IMG/VR virus record: IMGVR_UViG_3300042860_001377
Location: 1 to 34,263 of that record
Direction: 5' to 3' (one strand)
DNA from: a virus
Length of the DNA stretch: 34,263 bases
Under the pieces are notes generated by a model, which saw nothing but the letters and a program-made list of their open reading frames with translations, was not told the DNA's origin and did not search any database. Of this stretch, positions 22,249 to 28,301 are shown one piece after another. Made by a program: the position numbers and the translations under genes. Numbering within the stretch: position 1 is the stretch's first letter; the number at the start of each line of letters is the position of its first letter.

Positions 22249-22313
22249 TGCGTTTTGCGTTTGTGCGTTTTTGCGTTTTGCGTTTGAACCGTTAAAACGG
22301 ACGGTTTGACCGT
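22249..22313 (-). promoter_or_regulatory. Repeat leader of the SSB-like gene (five TGCGTTT copies plus two dyads)
   Basis: TGCGTTT occurs at 22249, 22256, 22264, 22272 and 22279 (spacing 7-8 bases), directly upstream of the SSB-like start. Two dyads follow: CCGTT-AA-AACGG at 22289-22300 and ACGGT-TTG-ACCGT at 22301-22313. The dyads overlap the end of the upstream gene. This is the shape of a regulator or SSB autoregulation site, or an iteron cluster. Confidence 0.55.
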
Positions 22314-22558
22314 TCGCCACCAGACTGGTGGCAAAGTGTTGTGTTGAAAACTGGAAAACCCGCCGCTTTGAAAGCGTCCTCGCTCACGCGGTCGGCGGCT
22401 TTCCAGGCCAGCGTTTTTGCGGCATGCCAGTTCTCCTGGCTACTTTCCCGCGGACACTGGGCCACGTCGGCGGCATCAAAACCCTTGGCGGCAAAGATCC
22501 GATAAAACTCCGCTGAAGCAAGCGGGCGGACAAAGTCGTGTAGTTCAAGAAGTGTCAT
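22292..22558 (-). CDS. Hypothetical early protein
   Basis: An 88-residue protein starting MTLLELHDFVRPLASAEFYR at 22558. An upstream extension is open but looks like a shadow of the neighbouring gene. It is helical and lysine/alanine-rich ('WHAAKTLAWKAADRVSEDAF'). It ends inside the dyad repeat upstream of the SSB-like gene. No recognisable family. Confidence 0.55.
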   Translation of the reverse strand: MTLLELHDFVRPLASAEFYRIFAAKGFDAADVAQCPRESSQENWHAAKTLAWKAADRVSEDAFKAAGFPVFNTTLCHQSGGERSNRPF

Positions 22559-22559
22559 T

Positions 22560-22853
22560 TTATGAGTGGTAAGGTTGCACTTTCCAAGTGTTGTTTGCCT
22601 TAAAAATTGAAAGTTTGTAAATTCCGCCCATCTCTTGACAATCCCCATGGAGTGCCATTGCATACAAAAACTCGGTGAGGGTTTTGAAAAGCAAAACGTC
22701 TGGCACAATCCAAACTTGCGTTTTTCCAGCGCAAGCAAAACTAGCGTACAATATGTGCTCGGTTGCTGTTTCGGGATCCCATGGGTCTTGCACTCCGAGT
22801 CCCGTTAAATATCCGTAGCATGCTTCTTGTTCTCCAATTATTTGCGGTTTCAT
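22560..22853 (-). CDS. Hypothetical early protein
   Basis: A 97-residue protein starting MKPQIIGEQEACYGYLTG at 22853, where a leader AAAACCAA precedes the ATG. It is rich in aromatic and hydrophobic residues ('VWIVPDVLLFKTLTEFLYAM') but has no clear membrane segment. It is more A/T-rich than its neighbours, which may mean a separate origin. The start overlaps the resolvase stop (ATGA). No family recognised. Confidence 0.55.
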   Translation of the reverse strand: MKPQIIGEQEACYGYLTGLGVQDPWDPETATEHILYASFACAGKTQVWIVPDVLLFKTLTEFLYAMALHGDCQEMGGIYKLSIFKANNTWKVQPYHS

Positions 22854-23326
22854 TTGGTTTTCAGTTTAAGTCCCGCCTCCAAAATGAGCAGTGCGTCGGC
22901 GGTCTTGAGCGTCACTGTGAGTCGTGGGTGTAGAGCCTGTGCGCGTCCTTTGAGATGAGCTTTCCAGCGGTTGCCGTGCGTTTTCTTGTCGCCTAGGCCC
23001 AGAGCCTGTTGCCACTTCTTGGGGGGCAGGTATTCGATCCGGGCACCGTAAGCGGCGAGAATGCCCTCGATGCGTCCGTAATTCCGAAACATGGTTGCCA
23101 TGCTGCTGCCAGACATCTTTCCGGCAAACTTCGGAAGTTCCTCCAGAAACACAATGGAAGTTGGAAAGAACGGGCCAGCGGTACTGGTGACAAGGATCTG
23201 AAACTGCGTGTCGAGGTCATGCAGTGTGCCCGGCATAGGCAGTGCATGCACACTCCCGTCAGTGTCAATGTAGGCAATCCCGCCGCCCACGCCGGGGTCA
23301 ATGGCAATGTAGTTTTGGGTGCTCAT
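22850..23326 (-). CDS. RuvC-like Holliday junction resolvase
   Basis: A 158-residue protein with an RNase H-like fold. The first catalytic acid is Asp10 in 'YIAIDPGVGGGIAY'. The second is Glu62 or Glu63 in 'FLEELP'. The C-terminal acid is Asp144 in 'LKTADALLILE'. The phrase 'EYLPPKKWQQALGL' is typical of the phage RuvC-type family. It would cut branched recombination intermediates before packaging. It is preceded by a small coiled-coil gene with an ATGA overlap. Confidence 0.8.
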   Translation of the reverse strand: MSTQNYIAIDPGVGGGIAYIDTDGSVHALPMPGTLHDLDTQFQILVTSTAGPFFPTSIVFLEELPKFAGKMSGSSMATMFRNYGRIEGILAAYGARIEYLPPKKWQQALGLGDKKTHGNRWKAHLKGRAQALHPRLTVTLKTADALLILEAGLKLKTK

Positions 23327-23526
23327 TTAGTTAATCGCGCCCAGATACGGGCAAAAACGCTGTGGTTTTCGAGATGGTTAAGCGACTCTCGGAGGAGTCG
23401 CACGGACTCGCCTTGCCAAGCGATGATCTGCCTAGCGTCCGTCAGTTTTGCGGAGGTTGCACGGAACTTTGCGCGTTCGTCGCGGAGTTTGCGGCGTAGG
23501 TGCCAGATCTGTTTTTGCGCCCTCAT
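23323..23526 (-). CDS. Small basic helical protein
   Basis: A 67-residue protein from MRAQKQIWHL at 23526, where it overlaps the upstream stop as ATGA. It is strongly basic and helical (RRKLRDERAKFRATSAKLTD), probably a coiled coil. It lies between the resolvase and a larger coiled-coil gene in the recombination block. Function not recognised. Confidence 0.55.
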   Translation of the reverse strand: MRAQKQIWHLRRKLRDERAKFRATSAKLTDARQIIAWQGESVRLLRESLNHLENHSVFARIWARLTK

Positions 23527-23978
23527 TGCCCCTCCTTTGCTGCTGCGATCAGTGCGTCTGCTTGTTTTAACCCGATTTTTGCAAGATCGTTGTAATCCGA
23601 ACAATTAGAATGCGATCCAGCAAGAATGGTTGCCGCAATTTGAATCCGGTCATGTTTTGGTTTCTTCAATCGCTCCATTTTGCAAATGGCTTCGTCCCGT
23701 TCCTGAATTAGCCGCTTGACGCGCTCAAGAGGTTCAACCACTTCAGAAAATCCGGCGTCGCTTATAGTTTTGCGAATTGCGTCAATCTCGGCGTGGCATT
23801 CATCGCGTTCGTTGCGCGCCAAAATCAAACTTGATGTTGCGCCTTGAAGTGCTTTTTGCAATTCGTCCAGCCTTTTCGCCGCTTCAAAAATCACAGCATT
23901 TGCGACACCGTCAACAGAGTCAATTGACTCCGCCAATCGCTGCATAGCTTGAATAAGTGTTTTTGTGTCTGTTGTCAT
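23523..23978 (-). CDS. Coiled-coil hypothetical protein
   Basis: A 151-residue protein, mostly helical with a long coiled coil ('AAKRLDELQKALQGATSSLI', then a second helix with 'LERVKRLIQERDEAICKMER'). The C-terminal third ('DRIQIAATILAGSHSNCSDY...KQADALIAAAKEG') resembles short conserved stretches in phage ead/Ea-type early proteins. It starts at the ATG at 23978, downstream of the nuclease gene. Function unknown. Confidence 0.6.
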   Translation of the reverse strand: MTTDTKTLIQAMQRLAESIDSVDGVANAVIFEAAKRLDELQKALQGATSSLILARNERDECHAEIDAIRKTISDAGFSEVVEPLERVKRLIQERDEAICKMERLKKPKHDRIQIAATILAGSHSNCSDYNDLAKIGLKQADALIAAAKEGQ

Positions 23979-23981
23979 AAT

Positions 23982-24971
23982 TTATTTTGCCTGTACCAAA
24001 GGAGCCTGCCCAATCTTCCGCTCCACAATCTCATGCGGCAGTGATACCCCGGCAGAACTGAAGAGAGCCTCGGCCTTTTTTGCGCTCATTGCCCCCCCAG
24101 CGCGAATCGCGTCACCGGCTCCGATAAGGCCCACCTCCACCGCAGCGGCAATGTCTATGGCCAGAACGTACTCGCTTGCACGCGGCTTTTGCAACCTCCA
24201 GCCGTGCACCGGCTGCCCAGCTTCGAGCAACTCGCGAGCCTTGGCCTTGGCCGCGTCGCGGAAGTCTTCCAGCGTCGAGCACGCCGTCAGGAACTTACCG
24301 AGCTGCACTGGGTCGTTGAGCACCGCCAGAAACCCCTCGTCCTGCACCGTCGGAGCCAGTCCCGCCACTGTCACCAGCGCGGAGTCCTTACTGGCAACCC
24401 GAGCGGGACAGGTCAGTGATTTTGCGCACCAGCCGCAGTAATCGTTTTCCTGAGGGGCAGTCCCCACATTGGCTAGAATGCCGCGCACCATGTCGCTGGC
24501 GGTCTGGTAGGTCCAGTGGTGAGTGACGAGCTTGCGCTGGTCGCAAAACAACAGGTGCGTCGTCCACTCCTGCTCAAAACGCATTTGCATCAGCCCAAGC
24601 GCGTAGGCTGCCATCTGCCCCTGGTAGTCGTAGATCTGCCCGCTCTTGAGATCCATCGACCAGTTCGCCCTAGCAGCAACCCCGTCCACAGTGCCGGTGT
24701 GCTCTAGGCCCGCCGTCTGCACTCGGCAGGCGTCGTCGGCTGTCACAAGCCCGTCTGCGCCTCCACCCAGTTGGATGCACTGTTTGAGCGCCCAGTTAAT
24801 GGCGGCGGCATCCTCGTCGGAGAGGTCACGCGGGATCTCGCCAGTCGTCCAGGCGTCACGAAAGACGCGGTCTAGCATTGTCCCGCGTTCGGCTGCCGGG
24901 CTGCTGCTTGGTGAGCCTTCGTACTGGCCACAGAGGGCCAACTTGGGAAGTGAGCTGTGTCGTATTTTCAT
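23982..24971 (-). CDS. Cas4/RecB-like PD-(D/E)xK nuclease with iron-sulphur-type cysteines
   Basis: A 329-residue protein. The nuclease core shows Asp96 in GTVDG, Asp107-x-Lys109 in MDLKSG, and a Q-x5-Y (117-123) element, as in RecB-family nucleases. Cysteines at 14 and at 179, 182 and 188 ('YCGWCAKSLTC') match the Cas4/AddB arrangement of one N-terminal and three C-terminal cysteines that hold a 4Fe-4S cluster. It probably processes DNA ends for replication or recombination. No CRISPR array is near it. The C-terminal 130 residues lack a recognised domain. Confidence 0.75.
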   Translation of the reverse strand: MKIRHSSLPKLALCGQYEGSPSSSPAAERGTMLDRVFRDAWTTGEIPRDLSDEDAAAINWALKQCIQLGGGADGLVTADDACRVQTAGLEHTGTVDGVAARANWSMDLKSGQIYDYQGQMAAYALGLMQMRFEQEWTTHLLFCDQRKLVTHHWTYQTASDMVRGILANVGTAPQENDYCGWCAKSLTCPARVASKDSALVTVAGLAPTVQDEGFLAVLNDPVQLGKFLTACSTLEDFRDAAKAKARELLEAGQPVHGWRLQKPRASEYVLAIDIAAAVEVGLIGAGDAIRAGGAMSAKKAEALFSSAGVSLPHEIVERKIGQAPLVQAK

Positions 24972-25199
24972 TTATTTTGCTCCGTCTATTGATGCGGCAA
25001 ACAGCGCACGGATTGACTGCACCGAATAAAATCGGCGTCCGCGTGACTTGCCTGGCTGACAAATGCACGTCGTTGCTATTTGACCCGCCTTGCTAAGTTT
25101 GTAAATAGTGCTAAGTCCCAAGCAAAACATAGCTACTGCATCTTTGCCGCTGATCCACTCAGGATTGTTTTGCTGTTCTGTTTTTTGTGTCGTTTTCAT
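24972..25199 (-). CDS. AlpA/excisionase-like HTH protein
   Basis: A 75-residue protein starting MKTTQKTEQQNNPEW at 25199. 'ISGKDAVAMFCLGLSTIYKL' is a winged helix-turn-helix of the MerR/AlpA type, followed by 'RGRRFYSVQSIRALFAASI'. Such proteins act as small regulators or excisionases; no integrase is present, so regulation is likelier. It has an A-rich leader (AAACCAAATG) without a clear Shine-Dalgarno and an ATGA overlap with the upstream gene. Confidence 0.65.
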   Translation of the reverse strand: MKTTQKTEQQNNPEWISGKDAVAMFCLGLSTIYKLSKAGQIATTCICQPGKSRGRRFYSVQSIRALFAASIDGAK

Positions 25200-25774
25200 T
25201 TGGTTTGTCTCTCTGCGTTTTTGATTGCCCGGTATTCTTTCGAGCACTCCGGGCTGCATGCTTTGGCAACTCCACTGCCAGAAGGGCGAACAGGTTTGAT
25301 TTGATGGCAAATAATGCACTCGGCCATCTTTGGCAGGCTTTTAGTGTAAACATGCTGTGCCTTGAAGCTGGCAACCTGCATCGCTTGACTGCAAATCCGC
25401 GAACAGCAAACTTTCTTGCGGTCTGCCGGTCGGAACTCCTTTTGGCAGTTCTTGCACGCCTTCATTGGGATCCGGCAGGTTTCGCACTTGGTCAACGTGC
25501 GCTTGTGCCGTTCAAACGTCACGCCGCACTCGCAGCACTGCGTAGTCTGCCATGGCGCCAGAGGGCCGCGCTTTACGATTGGCACTGGCACCAGTCCAGC
25601 AGGATCGGGCCGCTTGATGAGCCCCTGCCGGATCGCAGCGGCAACCAGCGCAGGCATCTCGGCCAGCTCCGGCTTGATCGCATCCTCGGCCAGTGTGCCC
25701 AAGCGGCACATATAGCTCGCCTGGTGCCGGTGCGGAGCCGAGTAATACGGAGCCCCGTTCATGAGTCCGCTCAT
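25196..25774 (-). CDS. Multi-zinc-knuckle protein
   Basis: A 192-residue protein with three cysteine clusters in its C-terminal 110 residues: C-x2-C...C-x2-C (CCECGVTFERH...CETC), CKNC...VCCSRIC, and CIIC...CSPEC. These resemble MYM/FCS-type zinc knuckles that bind nucleic acids or proteins. The N-terminus has no known motif ('SYMCRLGTLAEDAIKPELAE'). It starts at 25774 in an ATGA overlap. It may be a transcription or anti-defence factor; no specific assignment is possible. Confidence 0.6.
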   Translation of the reverse strand: MSGLMNGAPYYSAPHRHQASYMCRLGTLAEDAIKPELAEMPALVAAAIRQGLIKRPDPAGLVPVPIVKRGPLAPWQTTQCCECGVTFERHKRTLTKCETCRIPMKACKNCQKEFRPADRKKVCCSRICSQAMQVASFKAQHVYTKSLPKMAECIICHQIKPVRPSGSGVAKACSPECSKEYRAIKNAERQTK

Positions 25775-25977
25775 CGTGTGATATGCAACAGGACGGCCAC
25801 GTTTATGAGAGTCAGCCCGGCAAAGGTCAGCGCCTCGATGATGTCAGTTGCGCCTGCCAGTGCCATAATGTCAACGACTGCCAGCATCCAGAAGCCGCTG
25901 GCATACCAAAGGCTGTGGCGTTTTTTGTTGGGCGGAGTCGGCCCTTGGTACGGGCGGGAGTAGTGTGATGTGCTCAT
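25771..25977 (-). CDS. Small two-segment membrane protein
   Basis: A 68-residue protein starting MSTSHYSRPYQGPTPPNKK at 25977. After a basic, proline-rich N-terminus it has two hydrophobic helices ('LWYASGFWMLAVVDIMALAG' and 'FAGLTLINVAVLLHI'). It lies in the early region next to a triple hairpin. It could be a superinfection-exclusion, holin-like or membrane-anchoring protein; nothing decides among these. Confidence 0.55.
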   Translation of the reverse strand: MSTSHYSRPYQGPTPPNKKRHSLWYASGFWMLAVVDIMALAGATDIIEALTFAGLTLINVAVLLHITR

Positions 25978-26002
25978 TTGTTGGTTGGTTAGTTGTCTCA
26001 CT

Positions 26003-26056
26003 CTGACGGCCTCGTCAGCACCCGCTTTACGGGTGGACGCCCCCCGAAGGGGGCGT
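26003..26056 (-). promoter_or_regulatory. Three back-to-back perfect hairpins
   Basis: Stem 1 CTGACG-gcct-CGTCAG (26003-26018), stem 2 CACCCG-cttta-CGGGTG (26019-26035) and stem 3 ACGCCCCC-cgaa-GGGGGCGT (26037-26056). On the minus-strand RNA stem 3 has a C(UUCG)G tetraloop, an extra-stable fold. No T-run follows on that strand, so it is not a simple terminator for the leftward genes; on the plus strand TTTCGGCCTTT follows. It lies between the genes ending at 26065 and starting at 25977. Confidence 0.7.
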
Positions 26057-26064
26057 TTCGGCCT

Positions 26065-26391
26065 TTATTTCCAAGCTGCGGACCAGGCATTGACGCGGCC
26101 AGCATCGCAGAACCAGTAGGTGCCTTCGCGGCGTTTTGGCCACCAAAATGCTTTTTTGATTTTATCATAGTTTTTAAAAAAATGGGTGTTGTTGCCCCGA
26201 ATAACTTCCCAAGTTTCGCCTTTGTACTCCGCGATCAGTCGGCTTCCCTTTTTTCCGGAAACAAACTCCTGCCCAAAATTAGAAGTTTCGTTTGGATGCA
26301 CAATCGCAACCTCACACTTCACTGTGGACAGTGCTGGGTTTTCCGAAATTACGCGGGTCAGAAACAGTGAAATGGGTGTTTTGTTAGTCAT
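26065..26391 (-). CDS. Hypothetical early protein
   Basis: A 108-residue protein starting MTNKTPISLFLTRVISENPA at 26391. It is rich in aromatics near its end (WEVIRGNNTHFFKNYDKIKK, then FWWPKRREGTYWFCDAGR). A leader of A/C-rich repeats (CCAAACCAACGACA) precedes the start and there is no Shine-Dalgarno. It ends just before the triple hairpin. A candidate -10 (TATAGT) lies upstream near 26438-26444 on the minus strand. No family recognised. Confidence 0.55.
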   Translation of the reverse strand: MTNKTPISLFLTRVISENPALSTVKCEVAIVHPNETSNFGQEFVSGKKGSRLIAEYKGETWEVIRGNNTHFFKNYDKIKKAFWWPKRREGTYWFCDAGRVNAWSAAWK

Positions 26392-26461
26392 TGTCGTTGG
26401 TTTGGTTTGTTGTCGTAGTTGCTGCTAACGACGCCAACTATACCCACCCATTCACGCTTGG

Positions 26462-26635
26462 CTAGCTATTTGTTTCACTTTTTTTAGCCCGCCTCAAAGC
26501 GTTGATCTCCCGCGCTTTAGGACGCGGCTTGGAAGCATTCCGGCGCGCGGCCTCTGCTTTTTTTTCAGACTTTGCTGCGCCGCCCAGCTTGCCAATCTCT
26601 CGGCAGTGCTCTCGGAGTGTTTTATCGGTTGCCAT
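26462..26635 (-). CDS. Small basic protein
   Basis: A 57-residue protein: ATG at 26635, stop TAG at 26462-26464. It begins MATDKTLREHCREIGKLGG and continues as a lysine/arginine-rich helix (KKAEAARRNASKPRPKA). It overlaps the end of the DUF3310 gene by 14 bases. The 'EIGKLGGAAKSEKKAEAARR' composition is common in small phage proteins that bind nucleic acids. Without it, the region would look like a gap filled only by a longer, implausible frame. Confidence 0.6.
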   Translation of the reverse strand: MATDKTLREHCREIGKLGGAAKSEKKAEAARRNASKPRPKAREINALRRAKKSETNS

Positions 26636-26846
26636 TTTGATGCAAGCGGTTGATTTCGCGCTCGATATACCAAATTGCTTTGCGTAGGTCCTGCACGGCG
26701 TCGCCCTTTTTCCCCTGTCGAATCAGGTATTTCAACGCATTCCCAATACAGAAGTTCTCGTGTTCGCAAATCGTAATGGCCTCAACGCCAGATTTGTGAC
26801 TGGTGTAGTGCGCGGGATGGTTTACCGGGTCGTCGGGTTGCTTCAT
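26622..26846 (-). CDS. DUF3310 protein (SaV-like)
   Basis: A 74-residue protein with the hallmark DUF3310 pattern: 'VNHPAHYTSHKSGVEAITI', then 'NFCIGNALKYLIRQGKKGD' and 'DLRKAIWYIEREI'. This family is common in phage early regions, often described as a nucleotide-kinase-like or regulatory domain; its exact action here is not known. It is the first gene of the leftward early block and lies directly downstream of the candidate promoter. Confidence 0.9.
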   Translation of the reverse strand: MKQPDDPVNHPAHYTSHKSGVEAITICEHENFCIGNALKYLIRQGKKGDAVQDLRKAIWYIEREINRLHQNGNR

Positions 26847-26852
26847 GCCCGC

Positions 26853-26880
26853 ACCCTAGCAAACCCCGCTTTGCTGTCTA
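26853..26880 (-). promoter_or_regulatory. Candidate early leftward promoter
   Basis: On the minus strand TAGACA (-35-like, 26875-26880) is followed after 16 bases by TAGGGT (26853-26858), just upstream of the DUF3310 start. The -35 match is good; the -10 fits the common consensus poorly. It sits where the early operon must start. Confidence 0.35.
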
Positions 26881-26897
26881 CTGTGTGTTTTTCATGG

Positions 26898-26913
26898 AAG
26901 GCGCAAGCGCCTT
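26898..26913. promoter_or_regulatory. Inverted repeat in the divergent intergenic region
   Basis: AAGGCGC-AA-GCGCCTT, a perfect 7-base inverted repeat with a 2-base spacer, lies in the 163-base gap between the leftward early genes and the only rightward gene. It could be an operator that controls one or both divergent promoters. Nothing else of note was seen in 26914-26980. Confidence 0.4.
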
Positions 26914-27009
26914 TGTTTCATGAGGTAACAACGACCCGTTGCAGGCTCTCCCTGCACACCATCCGGCAAACTGTTGCGTTTTTGCGAAAAAGTATAAATT
27001 GGCGGAGTT

Positions 27010-27273
27010 ATGGAAACACCTACACCAGTCAAAACTCGTAAACCCCGCACCGTCAAAGAAGCTGCGCCCCATGTCGCTGCGCTGAAAAAATCGGTAACAA
27101 AAGCCCTTAAGGCTGAGCACGCCTACAGCCTAGCAAGTGCAAAAGCTGGCAAGCAGATCGAGCGCATCAAAGAGAGCCTGAAGACTAAGCGTGGAGCAGT
27201 AAAAGCAGCCTGGTACGAGGTCCAGAATCAGGCTTCGGCCTGCGTCAGCGTGTACGACGGGCCAGAGCTTTAG
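27010..27273 (+). CDS. Only plus-strand gene: basic coiled-coil protein
   Basis: An 87-residue, lysine-rich protein starting METPTPVKTRKPRT. A GGAG five bases before the ATG at 27010 and a TATAAAT at 26993-26999 support a real start and promoter. 'EHAYSLASAKAGKQIERIKE' is a likely coiled coil. It reads against all other genes and its stop overlaps the lysozyme stop (TTAG). A DNA-bending or regulatory role is possible from charge and orientation, and no family was recognised. Confidence 0.65.
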   Translation: METPTPVKTRKPRTVKEAAPHVAALKKSVTKALKAEHAYSLASAKAGKQIERIKESLKTKRGAVKAAWYEVQNQASACVSVYDGPEL

Positions 27274-27872
27274 TCGCCATCAGGGACGAGGCCGGACTCG
27301 AACAGTGCGGCCTCCTCCTCTCGGCGCTTTCTGAGCCCTTTGACTGTCGGCCACAGCCTAGTCATGGCTCGCAGTTGCGCTGGAATCCCTGCAACGTCAC
27401 CGGCGCGGAGTAGTTCCTGAATGCGCGCCATTTCGGTTCTACGCTCGCCGGTTAGTGACGCACCACGGTTGAACACCAGGCTAACCAGCGCTGCGGCACA
27501 ATCGCCCGGCAACCCTTCAGCCTGCGGGTAGATCCTGAGCGTCCTGAGATACCATGTAGGAATTGTCACTTCCTGAAACACCTCAAGTGCCGCGGCCCAT
27601 GGGATCCCAATGTGGCGCACATGTGGCAGTCGCTGCTGTGCCGCGGCGCCTTTGTGCGTGCTGACGGACACGAGCAGCGCTAGGGCAGCGTCATTAACTC
27701 GGCCACGCCAGGCGCGTGTTGTTTCACCCGCGTGCGTGTGCCCGAGGTCCCAGCCCACTCCGATGGTGATACCAGATTCGCCACCGGGCCATTCTGGGTT
27801 TGGATCGTAATACGACTCGCCGCCGGTTTCCCAGCGGATAATGGCTTCAATTCCGCGTGCGCTAAGATTCAT
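27270..27872 (-). CDS. Endolysin, T4-type lysozyme-like
   Basis: A 200-residue glycoside hydrolase. The triad fits the T4-lysozyme layout: Glu15 in 'IIRWETGGES', Asp23 in 'YYDPNPEW', and Thr36 in 'GITIGVGWDLG'. A later 'AALVSLVFNRGASL' and 'RRREEEAALFESGL' match the C-terminal helices of this class. There is no signal peptide, so a holin is needed for release; two holin-like genes lie upstream in the same direction. Stop overlaps that of the convergent plus-strand gene. Confidence 0.8.
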   Translation of the reverse strand: MNLSARGIEAIIRWETGGESYYDPNPEWPGGESGITIGVGWDLGHTHAGETTRAWRGRVNDAALALLVSVSTHKGAAAQQRLPHVRHIGIPWAAALEVFQEVTIPTWYLRTLRIYPQAEGLPGDCAAALVSLVFNRGASLTGERRTEMARIQELLRAGDVAGIPAQLRAMTRLWPTVKGLRKRREEEAALFESGLVPDGD

Positions 27873-28083
27873 CGTCTTCGTCCTCGGTTAGTTCACATTC
27901 TGTCGGGTGCTCGGACCAGCGCATTGCCTGGTACATGCGAGCGTACAAGGATCCAGATCCAGCCTCGAAAGTCTGATAGGTGTCCGTGTCGCTGTCGTGT
28001 GCCAGCACCTGCACGCAGTCAAAATGCTCGCCCAAGCAAGCGGCTATGCGCTCAAGGTAAACTTGTTTTTCGTCGGTGGTCAT
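27862..28083 (-). CDS. Small acidic hypothetical protein
   Basis: A 73-residue protein starting MTTDEKQVYLERIAACLGEH at 28083, ending in a strongly acidic tail (ELTEDEDDES). It overlaps the lysozyme start by 11 bases and the upstream gene by an ATGA. No family was recognised. The acidic tail resembles proteins that mimic DNA or interact with basic partners, but that is weak evidence. Confidence 0.55.
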   Translation of the reverse strand: MTTDEKQVYLERIAACLGEHFDCVQVLAHDSDTDTYQTFEAGSGSLYARMYQAMRWSEHPTECELTEDEDDES

Positions 28084-28301
28084 AGTTTTCCAGTGTAATA
28101 GTGGTTTGCCAAAATCACCTTACCGTCCTTGGTGCAGGTCCGATACTTTTTGCAGTCGTATTTTTTACGCGCCACGAGCCCCTGTACAATCCCGCGTTTC
28201 ACGCCCAGTTTTTCCATTAATTCGACCAGCGTATACCAGCCCACCGGCGGATGTTCGCCCACCAGTTCGGCTTTGAGTAGTTCCAGTAGCGTATTTTTCA
28301 T
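28080..28301 (-). CDS. Small wHTH-like hypothetical protein
   Basis: A 73-residue basic protein. 'TLVELMEKLGVKRGIVQGLV' reads as a winged helix-turn-helix, followed by 'KKYDCKKYRTCTKDGKVIL'. Start at 28301 in a CATATG context. It lies in the lysis cassette between a metallophosphoesterase and small acidic protein genes. It could be a local regulator. The call rests on fold-like pattern only. Confidence 0.55.
   Translation of the reverse strand: MKNTLLELLKAELVGEHPPVGWYTLVELMEKLGVKRGIVQGLVARKKYDCKKYRTCTKDGKVILANHYYTGKL

Noticed and set aside
22249-22285. Short direct repeats as a CRISPR array
   Set aside because: The repeats are 7 bases long with 0-1 base between them. No spacers exist, and no cas genes apart from a Cas4-like nuclease are present.
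23982-24971. Cas4-like nuclease as sign of a CRISPR-Cas system
   Set aside because: No array, Cas1, Cas2 or effector gene was found in the window. Phage Cas4/RecB-like nucleases are common without CRISPR.
26494-26769. A 91-codon frame overlapping DUF3310
   Set aside because: The well-marked DUF3310 protein occupies the same region in another frame. A short basic gene (26462-26635) fits the rest better.
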